A stretch of 64,000 bases of DNA from an uncultured Spirochaetales bacterium (GCA_949282255.1 CASDPA010000004.1:1-64000); one strand, 5' to 3'; numbered from the stretch's first letter, positions 26,120-34,975 are shown. Numbers and translations: made by a program. Notes: a model not told the origin generated them from the sequence alone.

Positions 26120-27391
26120 TTAATTTTCAAGATTCCCCATAGCATTGAGTTTGGAGAAAATCACACAGACAGCTACTCCAACCACGCCAATTATGGCAAA
26201 GAGAAATGCTGCACCCGAACCTTTCCCAATCCCGAACAGCTTATTGAAAACAGTAGCGGGCCTGTCTGCCATAAAAGGTTCAAACACCTTGTCAACAAGA
26301 AACCCCCCGACAAGATAACCAAGCGGTATCGTGAAGAACTGAAGCATGTTCCTTGCCGCATACACCCTGCCCTGGATGCTGGAAGGAATCCTGCTTCTCA
26401 TCAATGCATCGAGATTCGTATTCATTACAGGGATGCATAGCCATCCGAGGAATGCCCCTATACACCACATTACAGGACTTCTGAAGAATGAGAGCATGAA
26501 GTTCTCGGAGCTCATCGAGATGAACAGCGAAATGATGATCATTTTTACCCTGCTTTTAGGCGTTGGCATCATGGTCGCGATTGCACTACCGATAATCATC
26601 GCTATCCCTGCCGTGGATTGTACTGAGGCAAGCACACTTTCGCTCTCGAAGCTGAGAATCATGGCAGGAAGTGCCGCATTGTAGATCGAGGCTATTAAGT
26701 TGATTGCAGCAAGGAAGAGTATCACCTGAAGTATCCCGATGTTCGTTATGAGGAAAACCAATGCTTCCTTCAGATCCATCATGATATGGTTATTCTCATA
26801 CTTCTCCTTTTCCATCTCCGGGACCCGGACGAAGAATAGCAGAGAGAGAAATGCCACAGTGAATGTGGAGAGATCGACGATGATTACAAGAGTCAGTCCT
26901 CCAACAGAATACAGTGCCGTTGCAATCACAGGGGATGCCATGTTGACCACACTGTATGCAAGCGCATTGAAACTTCCCGCCTTCTGGTACTTGTCCTCAG
27001 GCGTGACAAGGGTGGTGGCAACCTCGCTTGCCGGCTGCTGGAATGCCTGTGCCGTTCCGGTGATGCAGTTCACTAGATAGAGGTGCCATAGCTCCAGATT
27101 CCCTGAGAGCCATACGAGGAGTATCGTGAACGTGCATATGGCTGCGGCTGTATCGGATAACAGCATCAGTCGCTTCTTGTTCATTCTATCAGTCAGGCTT
27201 CCGACTGGAAGTGAAAGAAGGATATACGGCACGTAGGAAGATACCGTCAGAAGCGCAGTGCTCAGTGCAGAACCAGTCTTACCATAAGCCCATAGAATGA
27301 GTGCGAAGGGCGTTAACGAAGACCCGAGACGTGAGAGTGTCTGGGTTGCCCATAGCAATATGAAATTGCTGAATTTCTTTTCGTCTTTCAT
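26120..27391 (-). CDS. MFS transporter (MFS_3 type)
   Basis: 423 aa with about 12 hydrophobic helices. The loop 2-3 signature reads LPVGSLTDRMNKKRLM, the N-terminal helix is ILLWATQTLSRLGSSLTPFAL, and the half-repeat loop includes RSRIPSSIQGRVYAARN. This set is typical of the enterobactin/macrolide efflux branch; export of a small molecule is likely, the substrate unknown. AAGGAG lies 6 nt before the ATG. Confidence 0.88.
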   Translation of the reverse strand: MKDEKKFSNFILLWATQTLSRLGSSLTPFALILWAYGKTGSALSTALLTVSSYVPYILLSLPVGSLTDRMNKKRLMLLSDTAAAICTFTILLVWLSGNLELWHLYLVNCITGTAQAFQQPASEVATTLVTPEDKYQKAGSFNALAYSVVNMASPVIATALYSVGGLTLVIIVDLSTFTVAFLSLLFFVRVPEMEKEKYENNHIMMDLKEALVFLITNIGILQVILFLAAINLIASIYNAALPAMILSFESESVLASVQSTAGIAMIIGSAIATMMPTPKSRVKMIIISLFISMSSENFMLSFFRSPVMWCIGAFLGWLCIPVMNTNLDALMRSRIPSSIQGRVYAARNMLQFFTIPLGYLVGGFLVDKVFEPFMADRPATVFNKLFGIGKGSGAAFLFAIIGVVGVAVCVIFSKLNAMGNLEN

Positions 27392-27421
27392 TGCTTTGCT
27401 CCTTGTTGGTTTTCTGAAGCA

Positions 27422-27474
27422 AAGCCTGGCGGACTTGTTTATTCTTGCTCCATGCGGCCGTCCGCTTCAGGCTT
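27422..27474. repeat. Compound inverted repeat upstream of the MFS gene
   Basis: Arms AAGCCT..GCGGAC (27422-27434) and GTCCGC..AGGCTT (27460-27474) with a 25-nt GC-rich interior. It sits in the 148-bp gap between the GNAT gene and the MFS gene, both on the minus strand. No T-tract follows, so it is not a plain terminator; a regulatory leader or remnant of a small element are options. Confidence 0.4.
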
Positions 27475-27539
27475 CGCAGAGAGCTGTTGCAATGCAGAGC
27501 ATGAAAGATCTCTCCTATTCTAGTACAGGTTATGATATT

Positions 27540-28151
27540 TCAAAGTATGCTTCCAGGTCTATAGACCATCTCATATAATGCAATCTCATGTGTAAAGCGA
27601 CGTACTCCTTCAAGTTGCATTCCAAGATGTCTGTATTTATCGGCTTTGAGGGTTTCATCGGTCTCCAGGACCACAGGAAGCCTTTTCTCATCTGCCAAAG
27701 AGAAGACCTCTTCCATTGCCATCCTCATATATCCTTTCCCTTGATATTCCTTTCTTACACATAGCATCTCCACGCTCAGAAACTTCTCTCCGTTCTTCTT
27801 CATCCTGTCTGCAAGGGATAATCCTCCATTCTTTAAAAGCTGCGATAGATCATATAGCGATCTTATTCCTACTGCTTTCATTGCTCTGAATGGGAAGGAA
27901 AGCATTATATGAAGTGGCGGGTGCGAATCAGAATAAGAGATGGCAATATATGCTTCTCTGTTATCACCGACGGAATATATCCAGCCACTTTTGAGTGCGG
28001 TACGTATAGACATCTCCAAATATCTCAATATCTTGTCCCTGGAGCCGAAAACGCTGAAAATTGACTTCTCCCCTGATCTGAATCTGTAATCGGCATATGC
28101 TTCTGCAATCTCCCGTATGGCAGAGCCGTTCAAAGCTGCAACTTTTTTCAT
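27540..28151 (-). CDS. GNAT-family N-acetyltransferase
   Basis: 203 aa. The acetyl-CoA binding motif A is in LSVEMLCVRKEYQGKGYMRMAMEEVF (Q-x-x-G-x-G/A), followed by a strand-helix pair (LPVVLETDETLKADKYRHLGM). Substrate unknown. No Shine-Dalgarno before the ATG; TATGAT ends 9 nt upstream. Divergent from the nucleotidyltransferase gene. Confidence 0.85.
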   Translation of the reverse strand: MKKVAALNGSAIREIAEAYADYRFRSGEKSIFSVFGSRDKILRYLEMSIRTALKSGWIYSVGDNREAYIAISYSDSHPPLHIMLSFPFRAMKAVGIRSLYDLSQLLKNGGLSLADRMKKNGEKFLSVEMLCVRKEYQGKGYMRMAMEEVFSLADEKRLPVVLETDETLKADKYRHLGMQLEGVRRFTHEIALYEMVYRPGSIL

Positions 28152-28257
28152 ATATTGGAAATCATACTGGTAAATGAAACTCGCATAAAGAAAATAATGT
28201 TCAATCCCACCGCTTCATGATAAGCTTTCAAGGCTTCACATCAATCCGGAGGGAAAA

Positions 28258-28920
28258 ATGGACATATGCATTTTCATGAAATCCTGCAAAGAAAGCCTTC
28301 TACGTCTTTTTGGGGACAACCTTCTATTTCTGGGACTTCAGGGCAGCTATGCAAGAGGAGAGGCAAAAGAGACCAGCGATATCGATTTGGTGGCGATCCT
28401 CCAGAAATGTGGCAAGGAGGAATTGCTGAAATACCGGACTTATATCGATTCACTTCCTGAAAAGGATATCATCTGCGGCTTTATCGCTTGCTTAGATGTG
28501 CTCAGATCATGGGACGGCGCAGACAGGGCGCAGTTGGTGCTTGATACAAAGCCTGTCTATAAAAATCTTGCAGAGCTATGTCCTCCAATCACCCAAGATG
28601 ATATCCGAAGAGCTATATTGCAGGGGTCATGTGCAATATATCATGCATCCTCACACAACATAAGGCATGCAAGGAATTGGTCGGTCCTCCCTGAACTCTA
28701 TAAGAGTGCGAGATTCACAATACGGATGAAAAACTATTTTCATACCGGAATTTATATATCCGCCTTCAGAGACCTTGCATCAGTTGTCGATGAAGGGGAA
28801 AAAACAATCCTAGAAACCAATTATCCAAATACGGAGGATGAGGCTTTCATACTTCTTGAATGGGCATCGGATACAATAAAAGAGATCGGCACAAATTGCT
28901 CGGAGAGCCTGAGAAAATGA
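28258..28920 (+). CDS. Nucleotidyltransferase-domain protein
   Basis: 220 aa. Pol-beta-type minimal nucleotidyltransferase: GSYARGEAKETSDIDLVAI (residues 30-48) gives the G-S motif and the metal-binding D-x-D pair. The C-terminal half is helical, like the partner (HEPN-like or kanamycin nucleotidyltransferase) region. May adenylylate a small molecule, RNA or protein. GGAGGG lies before the ATG. Ends 5 nt from the convergent HD gene. Confidence 0.8.
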   Translation: MDICIFMKSCKESLLRLFGDNLLFLGLQGSYARGEAKETSDIDLVAILQKCGKEELLKYRTYIDSLPEKDIICGFIACLDVLRSWDGADRAQLVLDTKPVYKNLAELCPPITQDDIRRAILQGSCAIYHASSHNIRHARNWSVLPELYKSARFTIRMKNYFHTGIYISAFRDLASVVDEGEKTILETNYPNTEDEAFILLEWASDTIKEIGTNCSESLRK

Positions 28921-28925
28921 AGCTG

Positions 28926-29603
28926 TTAGATATGCATCGATATCCGATTGCACCAAAAAACCTCATTTTTCAATGCCTTATGGAAATCTCGTGCCGCCTT
29001 TTTTCTTTTCTTTGCAATATGCCTAGCCTCTTTTGTAAAAAGCCTGTTGTCAACATCCTTGAGCTTTCTATGATACTCACGGAAAAACGAGTCCCCATGC
29101 CATCTCTTCTTTCCTGAAAGTACCGTCCCCTCCTCGCAGAGAGTATAGAGGAGCCCATTTTCCTTACCAAGATACATCAGGGTCCTGGCGATGCCGACAG
29201 CTCCACACACATCAAGCTTATCGGCATCAAAAAGTATTTTCGCCTCGATGGAATCTGGTACAAGATCATTTCTCCACCTATGAGAGCTGATGCAATCTTT
29301 CACATGGGAAGACTTTTTCCCGGACCATCCGATGGAAAGAAGGAATGCCTCCGCCTCAAAGGCCCCATCAATTGCATGATCAAGCTCTGGATCCTTGAAC
29401 TGGGCATCCCTTCCGATGTCATGCAGAAGGCAGGCTGCGGCAAGCACATCACGATCTGCCTTTTCATATCTTTCTGCAATGTGCATTGCTATTTTGAACA
29501 CACGATAGACATGCATCACATCGTGTGCGCTGTCATGCATCATCGACAGCATGAAATTCTCTATCAACAGATATTCGGATGTGTCATATGGGAAAAACAG
29601 CAT
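28926..29603 (-). CDS. HD-domain phosphohydrolase
   Basis: 225 aa. HD motif AACLLHDIGRDA (about residues 58-68) preceded by SAHDVMHVYRVFKIA, with a second His in HVKDCISSHRWR. The pattern is that of small predicted phosphohydrolases (YedJ/YpgQ-like). The start is ATG 29603, placed immediately after the T-tract of the upstream gene's terminator; the frame open to 29630 is that terminator hairpin. A later ATG (MLSMMHDSAHD) is also possible. Confidence 0.8.
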   Translation of the reverse strand: MLFFPYDTSEYLLIENFMLSMMHDSAHDVMHVYRVFKIAMHIAERYEKADRDVLAAACLLHDIGRDAQFKDPELDHAIDGAFEAEAFLLSIGWSGKKSSHVKDCISSHRWRNDLVPDSIEAKILFDADKLDVCGAVGIARTLMYLGKENGLLYTLCEEGTVLSGKKRWHGDSFFREYHRKLKDVDNRLFTKEARHIAKKRKKAARDFHKALKNEVFWCNRISMHI

Positions 29604-29628
29604 AAAAAGAAGCGGGGCGACCCGCTTC
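29604..29628 (-). terminator. Terminator of TTT operon 1, abutting the HD gene start
   Basis: Minus strand: GAAGCGGG, TCGC loop, CCCGCTTC, then T5 directly followed by the ATG of the HD gene. Confidence 0.85.
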
Positions 29629-29636
29629 AAAAAAAA

Positions 29637-30734
29637 TCATTTGTATAAGATATCAGGCCTGTCGTAGGCAATGCCATCGACCTCGAGATGAACAGTTGGG
29701 AACAATACCGGTCTTGTGACTGGGATGACCCCTTGCCCTTTGACAATAACAGTATCCTCGCTCTTGGTGCCGGTTATCGACGGATTCCAGCAAAAAGCCT
29801 GATTTTCAGCAATCTTTCCCTTTGTATTGAAATCCACGCGGTAATCCCTACCCGCATATCCGATCGGGCCTCCCTGATGGTGCTTGTCAAACTCATCAGC
29901 ATAGCCCAGCTCTTCATACTTTTTCTTCCCTGCAAGCAAAGGATAAGTGAAATCGTTTCCAGGCCGAGATGCGGAAATATAGGTGCAATCTATAAGCTGG
30001 TTGTCCCTGTACTGCTTTACAAGCTTATCAGGAAGACTGCCGAAGCAGACATAGCGTGTCATGCAGATGATAAGTCCGTTTCTTCGGAAATTGCCTCCGA
30101 TTTGGACAATATTACGTATCTTGTTGCTTGTGGGCAAAGGATGACGATATCTGCTTATCCTCTCATCACCGGCAACCATGCAAGAAACGAGCTCCAACCC
30201 CAGCCTCTCCATATGTTTCATGATGCTTGAGGCGATTTCATACTCGCTCTGCCCCTCAATGATGTCAAAAGCGGCTTTTTCCATTGCTGAAGAGGCATCA
30301 AATCCTATCTTCACATATCTGTCGACTTCAGATTCGGTCAGGCTGAACCTCAGCTTCTTAACCTCATCGGCAATGCTACCGGAACCGAAATCCATCCCGA
30401 TCTTTCCAGAGGGGACCAATTTCAGAAGAATGTCCTTTTCTCCGCTGTTGTCATGCCATAGGAAGCTTTGGACCTGATACCCCAAATCTCCCACGTTCTC
30501 TTCGTCGACCATTCTCGGAGCTTCTATGTTGTTCGTCACCAGGAAAGCCTTGCCATCGCTTTTCACCAGCACCCCGGCATTTCCCATATCTCCTGCACCG
30601 ACATAATTCCTGCCTCCGCAGGTGATCCATGCAAAATCGTCCTGCCGCTTTAAAAAGATTCCGTCAAGCTTCAATTCCTCCATCAAAGCCTGCAAACTAT
30701 GTATCTTTATCTCAGATTCCGTTCTTATATCCAT
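29637..30734 (-). CDS. M24-fold (creatinase/Xaa-Pro peptidase-like) protein with degenerate metal site
   Basis: 365 aa. An N-terminal creatinase-like domain (residues 1-120) and a C-terminal pita-bread domain. The metal-ligand pattern is broken: VQIGG in place of VDIG (Asp to Gln), ICMTR in place of SDITR (Asp to Cys), CWNPS in place of the EPG motif (Glu to Asn). The His in HHQGGPIGY and the last Glu in GTKSEDTVIV remain. It may be metal-independent, as creatinase is, and act on the transported solute. Last gene of TTT operon 1; ATG 30734 with AGGTT upstream was chosen over a GTG overlapping the tctA stop. Confidence 0.75.
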   Translation of the reverse strand: MDIRTESEIKIHSLQALMEELKLDGIFLKRQDDFAWITCGGRNYVGAGDMGNAGVLVKSDGKAFLVTNNIEAPRMVDEENVGDLGYQVQSFLWHDNSGEKDILLKLVPSGKIGMDFGSGSIADEVKKLRFSLTESEVDRYVKIGFDASSAMEKAAFDIIEGQSEYEIASSIMKHMERLGLELVSCMVAGDERISRYRHPLPTSNKIRNIVQIGGNFRRNGLIICMTRYVCFGSLPDKLVKQYRDNQLIDCTYISASRPGNDFTYPLLAGKKKYEELGYADEFDKHHQGGPIGYAGRDYRVDFNTKGKIAENQAFCWNPSITGTKSEDTVIVKGQGVIPVTRPVLFPTVHLEVDGIAYDRPDILYK

Positions 30735-30745
30735 TGCAAACAACC

Positions 30746-32248
30746 TCACTTGCTTTCAACTTTTGTAGAATCCTTCCTGATAGCCTTCAGGTTTGAAACA
30801 ACCGCATATACGATCGATGCCGCCGAAAGGATAAGGAATATGCACGAAATTGGACTGGTGAAGAATACGGACCAATCATTGTTGGTAATCACCAGAGCCC
30901 TGTTGAGATTCTGCTCTGCAATGGGTCCCAAAATCAAACCCAGAACAAGAGGTGCTCCGGGATATCCGAACTTCTTCATGCCGTACCCGATGAAACCAAA
31001 CACTATTGCAATAAAGACGTCGAACATATTGTTTGCGTTCGAATATGCGCCGACGACACACAATACAGCAACCAACGGCATCAATATGGTCTGAGGCACC
31101 TTCAGGATCTTTGGCGAAAACTTTGCACATCCAAGTCCCATGGCAAGCATGAGGAACTGTATGACAAACATTCCTGCAAAAATCATGTACACGATATCCG
31201 GGCTTTCAACAAAGAGCATCGGGCCGGGACGGACTCCTATCAGTATCAGAGCACCAAGCATGACCGACGTGACCACATCTCCCGGAACGCCAAGGCACAG
31301 CATCGGAATGAGAGCTCCACCGGTTGTTCCATTATTGGATGCCTCCGGTGCGGCAATGCCTTCCAAAGAACCATGACCGAATTTTTCAGGATGCTTTGAA
31401 AGCTTCTTACAAACCTGGTAAGCAAGAAAACAGGATATTGATCCGCCGGTTCCGGGAATGATCCCAATGAAAACGCCGATCACACTTCCAACTACCGCAG
31501 CAAGCAGAAAGCCCTTGAAATCAAGCCATGAAGGAAGAACCCTTCCAACTTTCTGCTGGCTCGAGCCTTCCCTTTCACCGCCCTTTTGAACAATCATGAA
31601 CACTTCGCTCAATGCAAATATTCCGATGAGCACGGGCAAAAGCTGGAAGCCGCGCATAAGGTTGTAGTTTCCGAATGTGAATCTGTCGCTTCCTGCAATC
31701 GAATCTATTCCTATTGTGGAAATCAACAGGCCCATAACACCGGAGATAAGACCCTTTACAACATCCTTGTCCGTACTTGCCATGATCGTCAGTCCAAACA
31801 GTGAGAGCGCAAAATAATCAGCTGCATGGAATGAGAGGGCTATCTTGGCAAGCTGTGGAGCAATCAGGATCAAGCAGATTGTGGAAATCAGTCCACCGAT
31901 GAACGAAGAGGTGGCCGAAACTCCGAGAGCTTTTCCGGCATGTCCCTGTTTGCACAAAGGATAACCATCCAAAACCGTTGCTGAAGCGGAAGGGGTACCA
32001 GGGGTATTGAGCAATATGGCGGCAATCGATCCACCATACATGGAGCCGCAGAAAAGTCCACAGAGCATGACAAGGGCCACGGATGCATCCAACCTATATA
32101 CAAGAGGAAGCAGAAGGATGATACCCGTTGAACCGGAAAGTCCGGGCAACGCACCGATCACAACCCCAACAAAAGTTCCAAATATCGCCAAAAGGAATGT
32201 CAGCGGATGGAACACATTAGCAAATCCATTTAATAATTCAACCCACAT
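30746..32248 (-). CDS. tctA: TTT transporter large permease subunit (TctA family), operon 1
   Basis: 500 aa with about 11-12 helices. Family signatures: GALPGLSGSTGIILLLP near residue 35-50, LLNTPGTPSASATVLDGYP, and GIIPGTGGSISCFLAY with LCLGVPGDVVTSVMLGAL later. With TctB it forms the sodium- or proton-coupled importer for ligands delivered by TctC. AAAGGAGG lies before the ATG; the gene follows tctB by 12 nt. Confidence 0.93.
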   Translation of the reverse strand: MWVELLNGFANVFHPLTFLLAIFGTFVGVVIGALPGLSGSTGIILLLPLVYRLDASVALVMLCGLFCGSMYGGSIAAILLNTPGTPSASATVLDGYPLCKQGHAGKALGVSATSSFIGGLISTICLILIAPQLAKIALSFHAADYFALSLFGLTIMASTDKDVVKGLISGVMGLLISTIGIDSIAGSDRFTFGNYNLMRGFQLLPVLIGIFALSEVFMIVQKGGEREGSSQQKVGRVLPSWLDFKGFLLAAVVGSVIGVFIGIIPGTGGSISCFLAYQVCKKLSKHPEKFGHGSLEGIAAPEASNNGTTGGALIPMLCLGVPGDVVTSVMLGALILIGVRPGPMLFVESPDIVYMIFAGMFVIQFLMLAMGLGCAKFSPKILKVPQTILMPLVAVLCVVGAYSNANNMFDVFIAIVFGFIGYGMKKFGYPGAPLVLGLILGPIAEQNLNRALVITNNDWSVFFTSPISCIFLILSAASIVYAVVSNLKAIRKDSTKVESK

Positions 32249-32260
32249 ATCAAACCTCCT

Positions 32261-32728
32261 TTAAAACAGGAACCCACCGGGCAGCAACACCATGAACACC
32301 TTTGTGAACAAAAGATAGACGGCGGTGGAGAACACCACGGCAATAACTGCGGCGATGACTTTCTTCTTATATCCGAAGAACATCATCGAAAGCCAAATAT
32401 AAACCGGCGTAATCAGCGGAAAGCCTATTATGTCAATCAGAAGATAGTACACGTATGTTCCGGCAATCATTATGAAAGCTCTCATAAGGTACCTTGTCTG
32501 TATATTCTTCCAGTCCACGAGAGGGAAGCCTCCGGACAAAAGAGTCCTGAGAACCTGCACCGCACCAAGTATGAACAATAAAACACATACGAACTTGGGA
32601 TAGTCACCGGGGCCGATGCCTCTGCTCTGGGAAGGCATCTTGCAAGCTTCTATGAAAAAAATAGCGCTTATGACCATCACAATCGCGCCAACCCAAAAAT
32701 CTGAAGCCTTTTTAGTATTTTTTATCAT
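32261..32728 (-). CDS. tctB: TTT transporter small permease subunit (TctB family), operon 1
   Basis: 155 aa with four predicted helices (WVGAIVMVISAIFFIEA, FVCVLLFILGAVQVL, AFIMIAGTYVYYLLIDIIGFPL, VIAAVIAVVFSTAVYLLF) and the SRGIGPGDYPKFV loop typical of TctB. It lies between tctC and tctA, as in TTT operons generally. Confidence 0.88.
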   Translation of the reverse strand: MIKNTKKASDFWVGAIVMVISAIFFIEACKMPSQSRGIGPGDYPKFVCVLLFILGAVQVLRTLLSGGFPLVDWKNIQTRYLMRAFIMIAGTYVYYLLIDIIGFPLITPVYIWLSMMFFGYKKKVIAAVIAVVFSTAVYLLFTKVFMVLLPGGFLF

Positions 32729-32744
32729 AACAAATCCTAAAACA

Positions 32745-32766
32745 GGGGATGGTAGAAACCATCCCC
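32745..32766 (-). other. Intercistronic stem-loop between tctC and tctB, operon 1
   Basis: Perfect 9-bp stem GGGGATGGT/ACCATCCCC with a 4-nt loop; on the minus strand TGTTTT follows. It is placed so that it would stabilise or partly terminate a short tctC transcript, giving more receptor than permease. The counterpart in operon 2 is at 55057-55102. Confidence 0.65.
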
Positions 32767-32790
32767 GATAAAACAGTTTCCAAAGCGATA

Positions 32791-33756
32791 TCAGAAATTC
32801 TTTGAATTAACCAGTTCCTCGTACCTTGCATCTTCTTCATGCAGGAATGCATCTGTTGCTGCAGGATCCTTATAAACCACTTCAACGCACTGGCTTTCCA
32901 TGGCTTCGATGAATTCCGGATCCTCGACGCACTGCTTGAAAATAGCTGCGAGCTTGTCAACGACATCCGCCGGGGTTTCAGGAGGACATACAACCACTCT
33001 CCACTGCGGGAGCTCAAGATCGACACCCTCTTCGATTCCAGTGGGAACATCTGGGAATGCAGAGTATCTTTCAGCAGCAAAGACTGCGAGAATCCTGAGC
33101 TGGCCGTTCTCAACGTTGCTGATTCCCTCTGGGGCATTTGCCATTACGCAATCAACCTGACCGGAAAGCAGACCTGTGATAGCGGGGCCACCACCGGAGA
33201 AAGGAACATGCACGAAGCTGGTCCCTGTGGCATCCTCGAAAAGCAAAGCAGCCATGTGGTTGCCGCCCTGGGCGCCTGCGTTGCCGATCGTGATCGTCTC
33301 AGGATTGGCCTTCGCATCATCGATAAGCTCCTGAAGCGTCTGATACTTCGAATCCTCACGCACTACGATGTAGTTGTAGGAAGCAACAACCTGGCAAACA
33401 GGAACAAATGTATCGGCTCCTGTTACAGGAACATCTGAAAGGTGTGTTTTTGTAAGGGATGCATTGTTCCAGTGCATGATGGAATATCCATCCTTTGAAG
33501 CATTGAGGAACTCGATTGCGCCGGTTATACCGGATGCGCCCTCTACATTCTTGATAACCATCGGCTGGCCGTTGGCATACTTTGGGAATACGGAAGCCAA
33601 AGCTCTGAATACAACATCTCCGCCACCGCCTGCAGCCCAACCTACCGTAGCCTCTACCGTCTTTGACGGGAAGGCGGCGGAATCTGTTCCACCCTGGGCA
33701 AAAATAAAGGTGGCAGATGCGAACAAAACAAACAAAACCATCAGGATTTTTTTCAT
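32791..33756 (-). CDS. tctC: TTT periplasmic solute receptor (TctC/Bug family), operon 1
   Basis: 321 aa. Signal peptide MKKILMVLFVLFASATFIFA, then the Bug-family start FPSKTVEATVGWAAGGGGDV, VKNVEGASGITGAIEF, and GNAGAQGGNHMAALLFEDATG. Binds a small carboxylate or similar solute in the periplasm. The start is fixed by AGGAGG 6 nt upstream; a longer frame to 33807 overlaps the oxidoreductase gene. The classical carboxylate-pinching loop is altered (WAAGGGGD), so the ligand may be unusual. Confidence 0.92.
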   Translation of the reverse strand: MKKILMVLFVLFASATFIFAQGGTDSAAFPSKTVEATVGWAAGGGGDVVFRALASVFPKYANGQPMVIKNVEGASGITGAIEFLNASKDGYSIMHWNNASLTKTHLSDVPVTGADTFVPVCQVVASYNYIVVREDSKYQTLQELIDDAKANPETITIGNAGAQGGNHMAALLFEDATGTSFVHVPFSGGGPAITGLLSGQVDCVMANAPEGISNVENGQLRILAVFAAERYSAFPDVPTGIEEGVDLELPQWRVVVCPPETPADVVDKLAAIFKQCVEDPEFIEAMESQCVEVVYKDPAATDAFLHEEDARYEELVNSKNF

Positions 33757-33769
33757 CTTTTCCTCCTTC

Positions 33770-34819
33770 TTATTTCTGGACGCACTCAAACGCGCCTGAA
33801 TCACCACTTCGATAAATTGCGGAAAGAAGCTTTACCGACTTTGAAGCTTCCTCCCCTGTTATATACGGATCGCGATCTTCTCTGATTGCAGCGGCAAAAT
33901 CATCAAACTGAGCCTCATGCCCATGTGTCTGGATAGCCATTGGATCTGATGCTCCGCCACCTGATTTTGTCGCATTTATATATTTTTTACGTATCTGGTC
34001 ATCTTCCGGACGCTCATCACTGAAAGTCCACTCCGTAAGGGATTCCTCCTCGATCACAACAGACCCACGATCCCCGCGGATCTCTATCTTCTTCAGCGAT
34101 CCGGGGAAGGAGCCGGTTGATGCCTCTATGCAGCCCAGCGCCCCGTTTGCAAATTGAAGTATCGAAACTCCGGTATCCTCGACCTCTATATTCCTATGGG
34201 TCAGCGTTGAGGTGAACGCACCCACCTTCACCACATCTCCCATCAAATAGAGAAGAAGATCGACAGCATGTATCCCCTGGTTCATGAGAGCTCCGCCACC
34301 ATCGACCGCTTTGGTTCCTCTCCAGGCGCCGGAATCATAATACTCCTGGGACCTGTACCATTTCACATATGCATCTGCAAGCACTATCCTGCCGAACCTT
34401 CCTTCCTCAACCGCCTTTTTGACCAAACGTGCGGCATCGTGGAATCTGGACTGGAAAATGCCTGAAAGCTTCACTTTCCTTTTCCTGGCGGCATCGATTA
34501 TCGCATCACACCTTTCCGGGGTGATTTCCAACGGCTTTTCGACAAGGACATGCTTACCGGCCTCAATCGCCTTTAAGGCAGGATCGAGATGGTAGCCTGA
34601 AGGAGTCGTTATGGTAACCGCTTCGATCTGCTCATCGGAAAGGAATTCATCCAAGCTGGCATAATACTTGCATCCGTATTTCTCAGCAAAGGCCTCGGCT
34701 TTTGCCGAAACGATGTCGAACACAGCTACGAGATATGCGTTGGAGGTATTTTCCAATGCTCTTGCATGAAGATCCGCAATATTACCTGTACCGATGATTC
34801 CAAATCCCACCTTTTTCAT
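33770..34819 (-). CDS. Gfo/Idh/MocA oxidoreductase, operon 1
   Basis: 349 aa. N-terminal Rossmann domain with GIIGTGNIADLHARAL (residues 6-21), the EKPLEIT catalytic-lysine motif near residue 93, and the C-terminal Gfo/Idh domain with GAWRGTKAVDGGGALMNQGIHAVDLL (about 165-190). NAD(P)-dependent oxidation or reduction of a sugar, polyol or sugar acid. Very similar to 49720-50769 in operon 2, including a near-identical stretch around residues 148-185. First gene of TTT operon 1; AGGTGA before the ATG. Confidence 0.92.
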   Translation of the reverse strand: MKKVGFGIIGTGNIADLHARALENTSNAYLVAVFDIVSAKAEAFAEKYGCKYYASLDEFLSDEQIEAVTITTPSGYHLDPALKAIEAGKHVLVEKPLEITPERCDAIIDAARKRKVKLSGIFQSRFHDAARLVKKAVEEGRFGRIVLADAYVKWYRSQEYYDSGAWRGTKAVDGGGALMNQGIHAVDLLLYLMGDVVKVGAFTSTLTHRNIEVEDTGVSILQFANGALGCIEASTGSFPGSLKKIEIRGDRGSVVIEEESLTEWTFSDERPEDDQIRKKYINATKSGGGASDPMAIQTHGHEAQFDDFAAAIREDRDPYITGEEASKSVKLLSAIYRSGDSGAFECVQK

Positions 34820-34862
34820 ATAATCACCTATTTTGTCATTCAGATTTACTATTTATAATTTA

Positions 34863-34897
34863 AGGATAACAGAGATATCAATTTTGTCAATCAAAAT
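34863..34897 (-). promoter_or_regulatory. Promoter and putative operator of TTT operon 1
   Basis: Minus strand: TTGACA (34885-34890), 16 nt, TATCCT (34863-34868). The -35 lies inside the palindrome ATTTTG-TCAAT-CAAAAT (34881-34897), an arrangement typical of a repressor site. A related element, ATTTTGTCATTCA, recurs about 51 bp downstream near 34830-34842. The adjacent ROK protein is the natural candidate regulator. Confidence 0.55.
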
Positions 34898-34975
34898 TAC
34901 AAAAACTTATAACTACTTATTTAGGATAAAATTAATTAAGAAAATTAATAAAATAAAAAAAATTTATGAGAAGAA

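Noticed and set aside
26120-28920. MFS-GNAT-nucleotidyltransferase-HD cluster as a toxin-antitoxin or defence island
   Set aside because: The genes are on mixed strands with separate starts, the nucleotidyltransferase has no HEPN partner gene, and no defence-specific domain is visible.
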